NCBI GenBank assembly: GCA_937920455.1
Contig: CALETX010000014.1
Span: 1 to 9,424 of the forward strand
DNA length: 9,424 nucleotides
Reading direction: 5' to 3'
From: an uncultured bacterium
GTDB lineage: Bacteria > Verrucomicrobiota > Kiritimatiellia > UBA8416 > CALETX01
Shown: positions 1-7,800 of the stretch, one piece after another
Layout: each line of letters begins with the position of its first letter
How positions within the stretch are numbered: position 1 is the first letter of the stretch
Program-made: the position numbers and the translations under genes
The notes under the pieces: generated by a model
The model's input: the letters and a program-made list of their open reading frames with translations, nothing else
Databases searched by the model: none
What the model was told of the DNA's origin: nothing

Positions 1-273
1 TCTTTGACCTCCTTCGGGCTTACACACGAAAAGCTCAATATCGTAAGGGCCACCAGTGGGAATGCCATGGAGTCTTCCCTTAACCGTGCCATCAGCAACT
101 GTCCCAACGAGACGCCGCTTCCAGCCTTCAACTACCTTGCCGCCCCTTGTGACCCTTGCAAACACATCACCGTTGATGGTTGTGCTGCCCGAAAAAATGG
201 CGTCACTCACATTCTTGCGATTTCTTTGCAGCACCATATGATCAAACAGACCCGTTTCTATTTTCATTTTCAT
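1..273 (-). CDS. Sialate O-acetylesterase-like protein, N-terminal part (runs off left edge)
   Basis: Ninety-one codons are visible, open to the window edge. Early in the protein is the stretch GLFDHMVLQRNRKNVSDAIF, which resembles the LFSDHMVLQR motif near the N-terminus of sialate O-acetylesterases (SGNH-hydrolase family). About 55 residues later comes GIPTGGPYDIEL, like the end of the N-terminal beta-sandwich in that family (usually ..AGGPYTL..). The catalytic GQSN block would lie outside the window, so activity cannot be judged. Family members remove O-acetyl groups from sialic acids or other glycans and are usually exported. Here the protein starts MKMKIETGLFDH with no hydrophobic signal peptide. 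The start at 273 follows AGGTGGGGGA as a Shine-Dalgarno-like run; the ATG at 267 is an equally possible start. It is separated from the nitrilase gene by about 570 bases, so it probably has its own promoter, although I see no clear one. Family assignment is from motif resemblance only. Confidence 0.72.
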   Translation of the reverse strand, partial: MKMKIETGLFDHMVLQRNRKNVSDAIFSGSTTINGDVFARVTRGGKVVEGWKRRLVGTVADGTVKGRLHGIPTGGPYDIELFVCKPEGGQR

Positions 274-841
274 TCCCCCACCTGGTTAACTCAACTTTCC
301 TCCCTAAAAACTGTCTTCAAGGCCTCACTTCCTCCTCATTTCTGCGATATCTCCTCCGTCTGCCATCCTTAGGCACTGCCTCAGATCATTCGGATCAAGA
401 TACCTAGGAATAGCAACTCCGCTTTGGAAGTGTGGCCGCGCCCTACGGCTGTGGCTCTGCCGGCAAGAGAGTTAGACTGCGCCACGACCATCGGTTTCAT
501 GCCCATCCGCGCCGCCCTGAGCGCAGGCCTGACCCAACGGGCCTTCCTCCAACAACAACCACATTGCGAACTTTATTCATATCACGCGCCTTCAGGCCGC
601 CGGAGGCAAAAACTACTGCGTCTTACGCGTCCCGGCAAACACACTTTGAACTTGAAAGAACCCCCCATGCCGCAACGCCAAACTGGCACGAGCCCCCCAA
701 GTGTGGGCAACGACCGATGACCGGACCATCAGTTACATGCTCTGAGTGCCTACAGCAAAGCATCTGTGATCTCATTGCTGTAACGATTAAACCTAAAGCC
801 CGATAGACGCAAAAGCCTGAACTAGCTAGTTCGTTGCTAAT
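274..841. other. Long intergenic region with no convincing gene
   Basis: About 570 bases lie between the nitrilase stop and the next start. The stretch from about 424 to 720 looks richer in G+C than the ends. Overlapping plus-strand frames here are open but low-complexity and rich in Arg, Pro and His, and match nothing I know. On the minus strand a 41-codon frame runs from ATG at 506 to TGA at 381. It contains AGRATAVGRGHTSKAELLFL and lacks a clear ribosome site. A 13-codon frame follows (366-325). Neither is called as a gene. Purine-rich runs (GGAGGAGA near 350, GAGGAGGAAG near 333, GGGAGGAAAG near 300, minus-strand sense) resemble Shine-Dalgarno sites but only the last AGGTGGGGGA serves an obvious start. 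The region could be a promoter or leader for the esterase gene, a decayed gene, or a dispersed repeat. Confidence 0.5.
819..832. repeat. 14-base perfect palindrome after the nitrilase gene
   Basis: GAACTAGCTAGTTC reads the same on both strands and lies ten bases downstream of the nitrilase stop codon. On the transcribed (minus) strand it is followed by CAGGCTTTTGC, a short T run. It could form a weak hairpin near the transcript end or be a binding site, but the stem is AT-rich and the T run is short and displaced, so a terminator call is not secure. Confidence 0.35.
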
Positions 842-1618
842 TCAGCAGACGTAGACATCTGGTCGTCTATCCTTCAAATGTGAACTCTCGTTCCGCCTGA
901 CCCTGTCAACTTCCGTCAGATCAATTTCGTTCACAGAATAATGCGCGTCCTTCCGGGCGTCGTCGCAAACAATCCTTCCGGTCGGATCTGTGAGTAATGA
1001 CTGCTTCGGATGCGTAAAGGCGATAAACACTTCGCTCTCGTATGATCGGGTCTGCATCATGTGCAGATTCCGCTCGTCATGCATCCCGTAAGTTGGATTG
1101 GAAATGATCCTTGCGCCCTGAAGGGCAAGCGATCGAACTGTCTCAGGACACCGCCGATCTGCACAAATAATGACACCAAACAGCCCAAAGTCGGAATCAA
1201 ACACTCGAAGGCTTCGCCCAGGAATATATTTTTTATCATGTGTTTGGCAGTGAATCTTATCGTACATGCCTACCAAAACACCTTTACGATCAAAGATCAT
1301 AGCTGTGTTGTAGACACCGTCTGCTGATATTCGGCTGCATCCCAGGATCACCCATGCCGAGGCCTCGCTGGCCCATTTTGAGATGGCTCTTGTGTAATCA
1401 CTTTTCAGAGGGTCAATGGCGTATTGGCCCAGTTCTTCAGCACTCACATTCGCCTCAGTAGCAACGTATCCGTCAATGAAACACTCCGGCGTGACAACAA
1501 CGTCGGTTTTTTGGCCAGCCACTTCGCCGAGAATGCTCATCAGCCTTTCGTGATTGGCTTTTAAATTCCCCTTCTCAGGAACAACTCGTATTTGGGCTAT
1601 TCGTATTCTTGTGTTCAT
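842..1618 (-). CDS. Carbon-nitrogen hydrolase (nitrilase superfamily amidohydrolase)
   Basis: The protein has 258 residues, a normal length for a single-domain nitrilase-superfamily enzyme. The Glu-Lys-Cys triad is recognisable: Glu45 in VVTPECFIDGY, Lys121 in MYDKIHC, and Cys152 in GVIICADRRCPE. The N-terminal IRIAQIRV strand and the C-terminal DRRPDVY are also typical. Enzymes of this superfamily hydrolyse amides or nitriles, or condense acyl chains, through a cysteine thioester; most single-domain members are cytoplasmic omega-amidases, carbamoylases or related enzymes. The substrate cannot be read from the sequence. CADRRCPE rather than the common CYD(L/I)RFPE suggests it is not a Nit2-type omega-amidase. 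It begins 39 bases after pdxB on the same strand and may be co-transcribed. The ATG has no clear Shine-Dalgarno sequence; instead one arm of an inverted repeat abuts it. Confidence 0.92.
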   Translation of the reverse strand: MNTRIRIAQIRVVPEKGNLKANHERLMSILGEVAGQKTDVVVTPECFIDGYVATEANVSAEELGQYAIDPLKSDYTRAISKWASEASAWVILGCSRISADGVYNTAMIFDRKGVLVGMYDKIHCQTHDKKYIPGRSLRVFDSDFGLFGVIICADRRCPETVRSLALQGARIISNPTYGMHDERNLHMMQTRSYESEVFIAFTHPKQSLLTDPTGRIVCDDARKDAHYSVNEIDLTEVDRVRRNESSHLKDRRPDVYVC

Positions 1619-1642
1619 TTTTCACAGTGACGCTGGTGAAAA
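1619..1642. repeat. Inverted repeat abutting the nitrilase start codon
   Basis: On the minus strand TTTTCAC (1642-1636) and GTGAAAA (1625-1619) are perfect 7-base inverted arms around a 10-base spacer, and the second arm directly touches the ATG at 1618. It fills the place where a ribosome-binding site would be expected. It could be an RNA hairpin controlling translation, a protein-binding dyad, or chance; the stem is AT-rich and weak. Confidence 0.4.
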
Positions 1643-1657
1643 GCTGCTATCCGGACA

Positions 1658-2848
1658 TCATGACGCCATACGCTCAAACTTGAAGCCAAGCCCCCTGATC
1701 TTGGCTTCCAATTGCGGCCTAAAATTCTTTGCCCTTATGGTTGTAAATCTGAATTCTCGCCGAATCGGATATTTTTTTCGCAGCAGCTCGAACCGGCGGC
1801 CGCGTTCTGCGGCATCTGTGCAGGAAGTATCGCCAATCATTGCGCGCATTGCAGCATCGTCGTACATTATGTCATACACGCTGGAAACGACATCCCCCAG
1901 GACGTCCTCGTCATCCCTGCCCCCGGAGTCAGCACTGATCACCGGAACGGCCGGCGCTGGCAGCATCGCGTCAGCGTCCCATGTGGGCTTGGCACCCGCC
2001 CACACGCACGCCTCACGATACACCATGATGGTTCCGTTCACTTTCCCATCAAAAGAATACCCTGCTATGTGTGGGGTCCCAATCGAGATGCGCTCCAACA
2101 AATCCAGGCAGAAGGCCGGCTCCCCCTCCCACGTATCAATCACGGCGTCAAGTATCCGGCCCGAGCGCAACTCCTCCAAAAGAGCAGCAGTATCCACCAC
2201 TGCTCCCCTTGACGAGTTAATCAAGATGGCGCCCCGCTTCATCCGCGCCATGAACTGGCTGTCCGCCATATGCCAGGTTGGGAACTCTCCACCCTTCTCA
2301 AGTGGCACGTGCAGTGTCACTATGTCCGATTCTTCCAGAAGCGTGTTCAGAGAAACAAAAACGGACGCCTTCGGCGAGCCTTTCTCCCGCAGTCGGCGCT
2401 CCAGAGGCGGATCGTTCCTGAGAACACGCATTCCCATAATTTCGCACCGCTCGGCTACTCTTGATCCCACATTGCCTGCTCCCACTACGCCAATTGTCTT
2501 GTCGCGCAGTCTAAACCCATGCCGCCTGCCCAGCGCAAGCAACGCCGCCACCAGATACTCCGCCACGCTCACAGCATTGCATCCCGGAGCATGACACCAC
2601 TTGATTCCAGTCCGCTCGAGCCATGCCGTGTCCATGTGATCAAAACCGATCGTCGCTGTGCCCACAAAACTCACCCTGCTGCCCTCCAAAAGCGATCGGC
2701 CGACCTTAGCCGTAGACCGCACCACCAATATATCCACGTCCGCAACATCTGCTGGCAGGAGATTTCGCCCGTCCCTGATTTTAACGTCACCGAGCGTCTC
2801 AAAAGCTTCTTTTCCGAAGGTCACGCTACTGCAACAGGTAATTTTCAT
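1658..2848 (-). CDS. pdxB: Erythronate-4-phosphate dehydrogenase
   Basis: A 396-residue D-2-hydroxyacid dehydrogenase of the PdxB type. It oxidises 4-phospho-D-erythronate to 2-oxo-3-hydroxy-4-phosphobutanoate in the deoxyxylulose-5-phosphate-dependent route to pyridoxal phosphate, in the cytoplasm. PdxB hallmarks are GTATIGFDHMDTAWL (63-77) and APGCNAVSVAEY (87-98). The NAD-binding loop is GAGNVG (123-128). Catalytic Arg214 (NSSRG), Glu243 (WEGEP) and His260 (PHIAGY) have the same spacing as R208/E237/H254 that I recall for the E. coli enzyme. The C-terminal VYDIMYDDAAMR and FELLRKKYPIRRE blocks match the PdxB dimerisation domain, and there is no ACT domain, which excludes ordinary SerA. The ATG at 2848 has GAGG ten bases upstream (2859-2862). 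It follows trpB after 101 bases and precedes the nitrilase gene. PdxB is best known from Gammaproteobacteria and some Bacteroidetes. Confidence 0.92.
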   Translation of the reverse strand: MKITCCSSVTFGKEAFETLGDVKIRDGRNLLPADVADVDILVVRSTAKVGRSLLEGSRVSFVGTATIGFDHMDTAWLERTGIKWCHAPGCNAVSVAEYLVAALLALGRRHGFRLRDKTIGVVGAGNVGSRVAERCEIMGMRVLRNDPPLERRLREKGSPKASVFVSLNTLLEESDIVTLHVPLEKGGEFPTWHMADSQFMARMKRGAILINSSRGAVVDTAALLEELRSGRILDAVIDTWEGEPAFCLDLLERISIGTPHIAGYSFDGKVNGTIMVYREACVWAGAKPTWDADAMLPAPAVPVISADSGGRDDEDVLGDVVSSVYDIMYDDAAMRAMIGDTSCTDAAERGRRFELLRKKYPIRREFRFTTIRAKNFRPQLEAKIRGLGFKFERMAS

Positions 2849-2904
2849 GACAGTAAAACCTCGATTGCTGATGGGATGATCGTTTCTCCTGCTATCAAAC
2901 CAAA

Positions 2905-2931
2905 GTTCGCCGGCCAGGTCCCTGACCGAAC
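2905..2931 (-). terminator. Hairpin between trpB and pdxB, possible weak terminator or attenuator
   Basis: On the minus strand GTTC-GGTCAG and CTGGCC-(GG)-CGAAC can pair around a GGAC loop. This gives about ten base pairs, including a G-T wobble, with a small bulge. It lies about 20 bases after the trpB stop and is followed by TTTGGTTTGA, a broken T run. A strong intrinsic terminator would have an unbroken T tract, so it may only reduce readthrough into pdxB or stabilise the 3' end of the trpFB message. Confidence 0.35.
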
Positions 2932-2949
2932 CACTTTTAGATTACACGG

Positions 2950-4185
2950 CTATTGTGTCTGCTGGTCACGGCTCAACACAATGTCCAGATCCTTATCCCC
3001 CCTACCGGACAGGTTTACGACTATGACGCAGTTGCGACCCAAAACTCTGGCGCGCTTCTTGGCTTCTGCAACAGCATGCGCCGACTCAAGCGCCGGCATT
3101 ATGCCTTCAATCCTCGTGAGTTCATGGAAAGCCGCAATGGCCTCATCATCGGTGACAGAGGTATATTCAACACGCTTCGTCTCAGCCCAATACGCGTGCT
3201 CTGGTCCTACGCCGGGGTAGTCAAGCCCTGCGCTTATCGAATGGGCGTTAAGAATTTGCCCGTCGTCGTCCTGAAGAACGTAACTCTTGCTGCCGTGAAG
3301 TATACCAACCTGTCCTCCACATATACTTGCAGCGTGACGGCCTGTATTCAGACCCAAACCGGCTGCCTCGACTCCAACCAGCCTGACATCGTTCCGAGTG
3401 ATGAACGGATAAAATATACCCGCGGCGTTGCTGCCACCGCCCACGCAGGCCACAATCATGTCCGGAAGCCTACCTTCCTTTTCGAGAATCTGCTCGCTCG
3501 TCTCTTCTCCAATCACACTCTGAAAATCACGGACCATCATGGGATAGGGATGCGGACCCGCCACAGAGCCGATAACGTAGAAAGTCGTGCGCACCTCGGC
3601 AGTCCACGCCCTCAAGGCCTCGCTCATGGCATCTTTCAGGGTGCGCGTTCCGCTCTTCACCGCAACAACATCCGCCCCTAGCAGTTTCATCCGCCGCACA
3701 TTAGGCGCCTGTCTGCGCATATCCTCTTCGCCCATGTACACGGCGCATTTCATTCCAAACAAGGCGGCAGCTGTGGCCGTCGCCACCCCGTGTTGGCCGG
3801 CGCCTGTCTCAGCCATGAGTTTCTTCTTGCCCATGCGTCGAGCGAGGAGGGCTTGTCCGATGGTATTGTTGATCTTATGCGCGCCCGTATGGTTCAAATC
3901 CTCCCTCTTCAAGTAAATGCGTGCTCCCCCCCATGCCTCCGTCAGACGCCTCGCTGGATACAGCGGCGAAGGACGCCCGACGTAGTCCCTCAGCAACTCA
4001 CGGAACTCCATCTGAAACTCGGGATCAGTCCGCGCCGCCAGGTAGGCTTCTTCAATCTCCACAAGGGCCGGCATAAGCGTCTCCGCCACAAATCGTCCCC
4101 CGTAAGGTCCAAAGTAGCCTCTCCTCGCTGGCGCCGAAGACTTGCCTGTCTCCCTTTCTTTTGCAGCATCTCGCGCGTTTATCAT
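2950..4185 (-). CDS. trpB: Tryptophan synthase beta subunit
   Basis: A 411-residue TrpB1-type beta chain, which condenses indole and L-serine to L-tryptophan with pyridoxal phosphate and normally works in an alpha2-beta2 complex with TrpA. The start of the conserved body is [19 protein letters not shown]. The PLP lysine is Lys104 in [11 protein letters not shown], and catalytic Glu126 is in [11 protein letters not shown]; their spacing of 22 matches Salmonella K87/E109. The phosphate-binding loop is GGGSNA (249-254), and NLSGRGDKD (391-399) is the usual C-terminal block. The first 20 residues are a charged, non-conserved extension. Its ATG overlaps the trpF stop by one base (TAATG at 4187-4183), implying translational coupling; a G-rich run (GGGGGGAAAG) lies just upstream. 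No trpA follows, although the alpha subunit gene is the commonest neighbour; it must be elsewhere or absent. Confidence 0.98.
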   Translation of the reverse strand: MINARDAAKERETGKSSAPARRGYFGPYGGRFVAETLMPALVEIEEAYLAARTDPEFQMEFRELLRDYVGRPSPLYPARRLTEAWGGARIYLKREDLNHTGAHKINNTIGQALLARRMGKKKLMAETGAGQHGVATATAAALFGMKCAVYMGEEDMRRQAPNVRRMKLLGADVVAVKSGTRTLKDAMSEALRAWTAEVRTTFYVIGSVAGPHPYPMMVRDFQSVIGEETSEQILEKEGRLPDMIVACVGGGSNAAGIFYPFITRNDVRLVGVEAAGLGLNTGRHAASICGGQVGILHGSKSYVLQDDDGQILNAHSISAGLDYPGVGPEHAYWAETKRVEYTSVTDDEAIAAFHELTRIEGIMPALESAHAVAEAKKRARVLGRNCVIVVNLSGRGDKDLDIVLSRDQQTQ

Positions 4186-4859
4186 TATAGCTTTCCCCCC
4201 TGTGCCTCGCCGCGCAGCTTTTCCGCCGCTAACCGCGCCTCTCTCACAAACGCGAACACCTTTGCCTTGTCCTTTCGACCGGGTGCGGATTCTACACCCG
4301 AAACAACGTCAACCCCAGCGGGTCGCGCAACGGCGATCGCTGCGCCAACATTGGCCGGTGTCAGGCCGCCTGCTAGCATTATCCTCCGCTCTGCGGCCAG
4401 CAAAGCAGCATCTTCCCAGTGGCCAGCATTTCCAGAGCCGCCGTACATGCCTGGCGGAGCAGCATCAACCACATATCTCTCCGCAAAATGCCACTGCGCC
4501 GGGTCCGGCACCCACATGCCAGCGCGAAGCCAGAGTGCTCTCCAGATGCGCCGCGGAGAACTTCGAAAGTCTTCGTGCCCTTCGTCTCCGTGCAGTTGAA
4601 CAGCGGACAGCGAGCATTCAATTGCTGTTCTCTCCACAACTTCGGGTCGTTCGTTCACAAAAACCCCAACAGCCTTGCAGCGCACGCCCAACGAGTCAAC
4701 AATTCGCCGCGCGATCGCCGGCGTCACGGCCCTTGGCGAACGCGGATAGAAAACAAAGCCGAGATAATCTGCTCCTGCTTCCAACGCCGCAAGGGCGTCT
4801 TCCTCCCGGGTGATGCCGCAAATCTTTATTTCAAAGGAAAAGGAGGAAATCTCAGTCAT
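4185..4859 (-). CDS. trpF: Phosphoribosylanthranilate isomerase
   Basis: A 224-residue single-domain TrpF, an (alpha/beta)8 barrel that performs the Amadori rearrangement of N-(5'-phosphoribosyl)anthranilate to CdRP, the third step of tryptophan synthesis, in the cytoplasm. Signature blocks occur in order: KICGIT (12-17) with the catalytic base Cys14, [10 protein letters not shown] (34-43), VGVFVN (64-69) and VQLHGDE (87-93). They continue with VVDA (130-133) containing the general-acid Asp132, YGGSGN (139-144), [11 protein letters not shown] (161-171) and [14 protein letters not shown] (184-197). The protein is complete and not fused to TrpC. Its ATG (4859-4857) overlaps the TGA of the upstream FHA gene (4858-4856) in an ATGA arrangement, and I see no good Shine-Dalgarno site. 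Its translation is therefore probably coupled to that very long upstream reading frame. It overlaps trpB by one base downstream. Confidence 0.97.
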   Translation of the reverse strand: MTEISSFSFEIKICGITREEDALAALEAGADYLGFVFYPRSPRAVTPAIARRIVDSLGVRCKAVGVFVNERPEVVERTAIECSLSAVQLHGDEGHEDFRSSPRRIWRALWLRAGMWVPDPAQWHFAERYVVDAAPPGMYGGSGNAGHWEDAALLAAERRIMLAGGLTPANVGAAIAVARPAGVDVVSGVESAPGRKDKAKVFAFVREARLAAEKLRGEAQGGKL

Positions 4860-7800
4860 AAGCCAAGATCAATGTCCTTCAGCCTTGCGTCAGAAAAAGT
4901 TTGCGATCCTGACGGCAAGGTTCCGGTCAGAACCTTCATCCCGGCCTTTACTCCCCACTCATCGGCACAAGCCGCACGCGCCGTTCGCTTCCCGACTTCT
5001 GAGACTGAGGTAGTGGCAACCCGCCTCAGCATGGCCGTTTTCGACGCCGCGCCTTCTATGACCTTCTCCACATCCATAAGAGAAAGTTTTGCTCCGGGCA
5101 GAATATCCTTAGCGTCCGCGTCCGTAATCATCTGGCCGCCAACCACGCCTGCCACATAGCCGAACTCGCCCAGAATGGGCTCAGAGTCCGGAATGCACGT
5201 GGAGCGGGAAAGTTCTGTAACCGAAACCTTTCCGATGCTCACAACGGCTCCCGGTGCCGCGACTCTCACAATGGCTCCACCCACGAAACATACATCGGCA
5301 ATACGTACCAGCCTTTTACCATTGATGTAGAATGCCAGTACATCAGCAGCGCGACGTATCCTGAATAGATAGCTCTGACCAGCCTTGAGTGCAGGCGCTC
5401 CCGCCGTCCAGTCGGTGTCACTCTTCGTGTTGAAGCCCTTTGGCGGTGGGCCAGGCCACATGACAGCCTTCGCTCCTTTTTCCGCACGTATCGCATGGCC
5501 CTGAACATTGAGACCAGCCCGGCCACCACATCCAAGCGCAATGCTTCCGCCAGCCCGCGACGCTGGAAAGTAAACCTCGAATATAACATCCTTCATCCAA
5601 TCTTCGGCAGGCGGCGCAGTCTGCTTCTCGATCTTGAATTCAAGATCAAACTGGAAAACCTCCCCAAACATATCGTCGAATTGGCATACCGGCGGCCCGT
5701 CGGACAGAATGCCCGGCGTGCCGACCCAACGTCCCATCTTGTCCCTCCAGTCGCCATTCAGCGGTTTCCACATATCCTTCGATCCTCCTCCGCTGCCCGG
5801 AGTGTAACTCAAAAAGCCCCCACCAACGTCCACCGTCCTGCCTGGAGGCAGCAGCAACCTGGATATCAACACTGCCTTCTCTCCATACCCACCAACTTCA
5901 CGACCATCTGCCCGGTTGCATTTCACAGCGAGGCCATGGGATAGGAACTGACACCGAACGCCATCACCAGGCACCGCCGCAAGGACTTCGCGAGTTGTCG
6001 GCGACACCAACAACTCGCGCACAGGGTGGACAAAGCCAGTATCAGGAACAGTTCCCGCGGAGTCCAACAGGACAACGTTCCCTCCTTTCGGGAAGCCAAG
6101 CAAGACCTGCGAAGGCGAAAGTCTCTTGGAGTTCACCGCTACGCCGGATTCGTACTCGTCCTTGCTGTCGTCAATTGCAACCGATGGTGTGAGGGACACC
6201 ACTGTGTTTGGTAGGATGTCAACAGGCTTTTCCAGGCGGGCGATCAACCAGCCTCCTTCAGCACCATAGACGCGCGCAGCAGCCTTGAGCGCGCCTTCAC
6301 CGGCAGTTCCGCCTGGAAAGATATAAACATTAGTTCCGGGCCCCACCATCTCCCATTCGCCGCCCCCTGTCCGGCCTATGAGAATATCTCTCTTGTCTTG
6401 CGAAACGCCGGCGACTTCCACATTCCCAGAGCCGACAATTTTCTGAACCGACACATTGTCAATCAACATCCTGCCCGTGTGATAGAAAAGTATTCTTTTC
6501 ACATCCTGTCCCCCCACTTCCTGGGGAATACTGCACGCACAGCTTACGCCCGCAGCATCAAGCCTCGCCAGTGAACGGGACCTAGTGATTGACACCCTTT
6601 GGAAGGCGCCCATCACAGGGCGGGGGACATCCACAGACCTGATCAGCCGTCCGTTCGCATAGATACCTTGTCGCCGCCCTTCTGCATCCCCCAGCACCAC
6701 TTCAAGGCTGCCGATACCAACCACAAGGCTCTTCTCGGGCCGCCGCTGGACATCAAAAGCGAGGACAAAGCTCGATGAACCAGCATCAACAGCCAGTTCC
6801 AAATCTCCAGTTTCGGGATTCATCCTTCGCGGTTCTCCTGGCATATCAAAAGCAAGACGCCCATTGTCCAGAGCCAGAGCAACATCGTTCGCGGCCCGCC
6901 ATTCCTGATCTATCTTCCGCTCGAAATCGGACGTAAAAACAGTTTCTCTGCCGGACATCCGTTCCCTGACAACGAACCGAGGGCCGGTCTGAATGTCTTT
7001 CCCGACAAGGACCATGTCTCCCAAGGCGGGCGTCTGCTGCTTTGCTCCTGCAAGAACCGAAAACACAAACTGCCGTTCGCTCAGGGACTGGAAAGGAACG
7101 ACCGAATACACGTCCACATGGGCGGCCACAACAACATTCGTGCCCGGCGCCGTATATAAGACCTGGGGTTTGCACAGTCCCATCCTGAGACCCTGAGTAT
7201 CCGTGACATCTCGCGATGTCTCCACGTAGTACTTATCGCCGTCTATTTCGATGATCCGCCCGTCGCCCAGCCCACTAAACGCATCGGCAGGCAAAGCCTT
7301 TCCCTTGGACAGCGAAGCCGCAAGAGCAATAAGCGGCGCGTATTCTCTCACGGTCGCGGTATCCGCGTGCTTGGCGGCAAAATTTGTGATATCCATCGCA
7401 AGACGTAGCGCTTTCTCTCTCTCAGGTGAATTCAGCTTTCTCCTTAACGCTGTCTCACATTCCTTGGGACTGGGAAGGGGCTCCATGGCACCCATGGCCT
7501 TTGTCCATATTTCCGCAAGAGCCGCGCGAGCTTCCGAAGACCTGGCAGCTGTTTCCTCCATCGCTGCTACTAATGGGCGCAGCCCCTCCACAAGAAGATT
7601 ATCTCCGGCATTCTTCGAAAGCTCGCGCGCAGAGGCGAGATCATTTTTCCTGATGGCGAACACAAGCCGCACCGGCGGCGGCAGCGACTCGATAACGTGC
7701 GCGGAATCCTCGTCCGGCAATGGCGCCACCCTACCTGAGGTCCCTCCGCTTCCCGCAAATGTCGAGTCCACGGATCCCAGCACTCTAACAGCAGTGAGAA

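Noticed and set aside
432..806. Plus-strand 124-codon open frame in the intergenic region
   Set aside because: Its composition is Arg/Pro/Thr/His-rich with no domain, it is against the direction of all other genes, and it has no clear ribosome site.
1554..2594. Long plus-strand open frame of 346 codons opposite pdxB
   Set aside because: It lies antisense to a confidently identified gene, its Ser/Arg/Pro-rich translation has no recognisable domain, and it is explained by codon use of pdxB.
1658..2848. Assignment as D-3-phosphoglycerate dehydrogenase (SerA)
   Set aside because: No ACT domain is present, and the C-terminal blocks and APGCNA motif match PdxB.
4419..5159. Plus-strand open frame of 246 codons across the trpF/FHA junction
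   Set aside because: It is antisense to trpF and the 3' end of the FHA gene and shows no family motif or good ribosome site.
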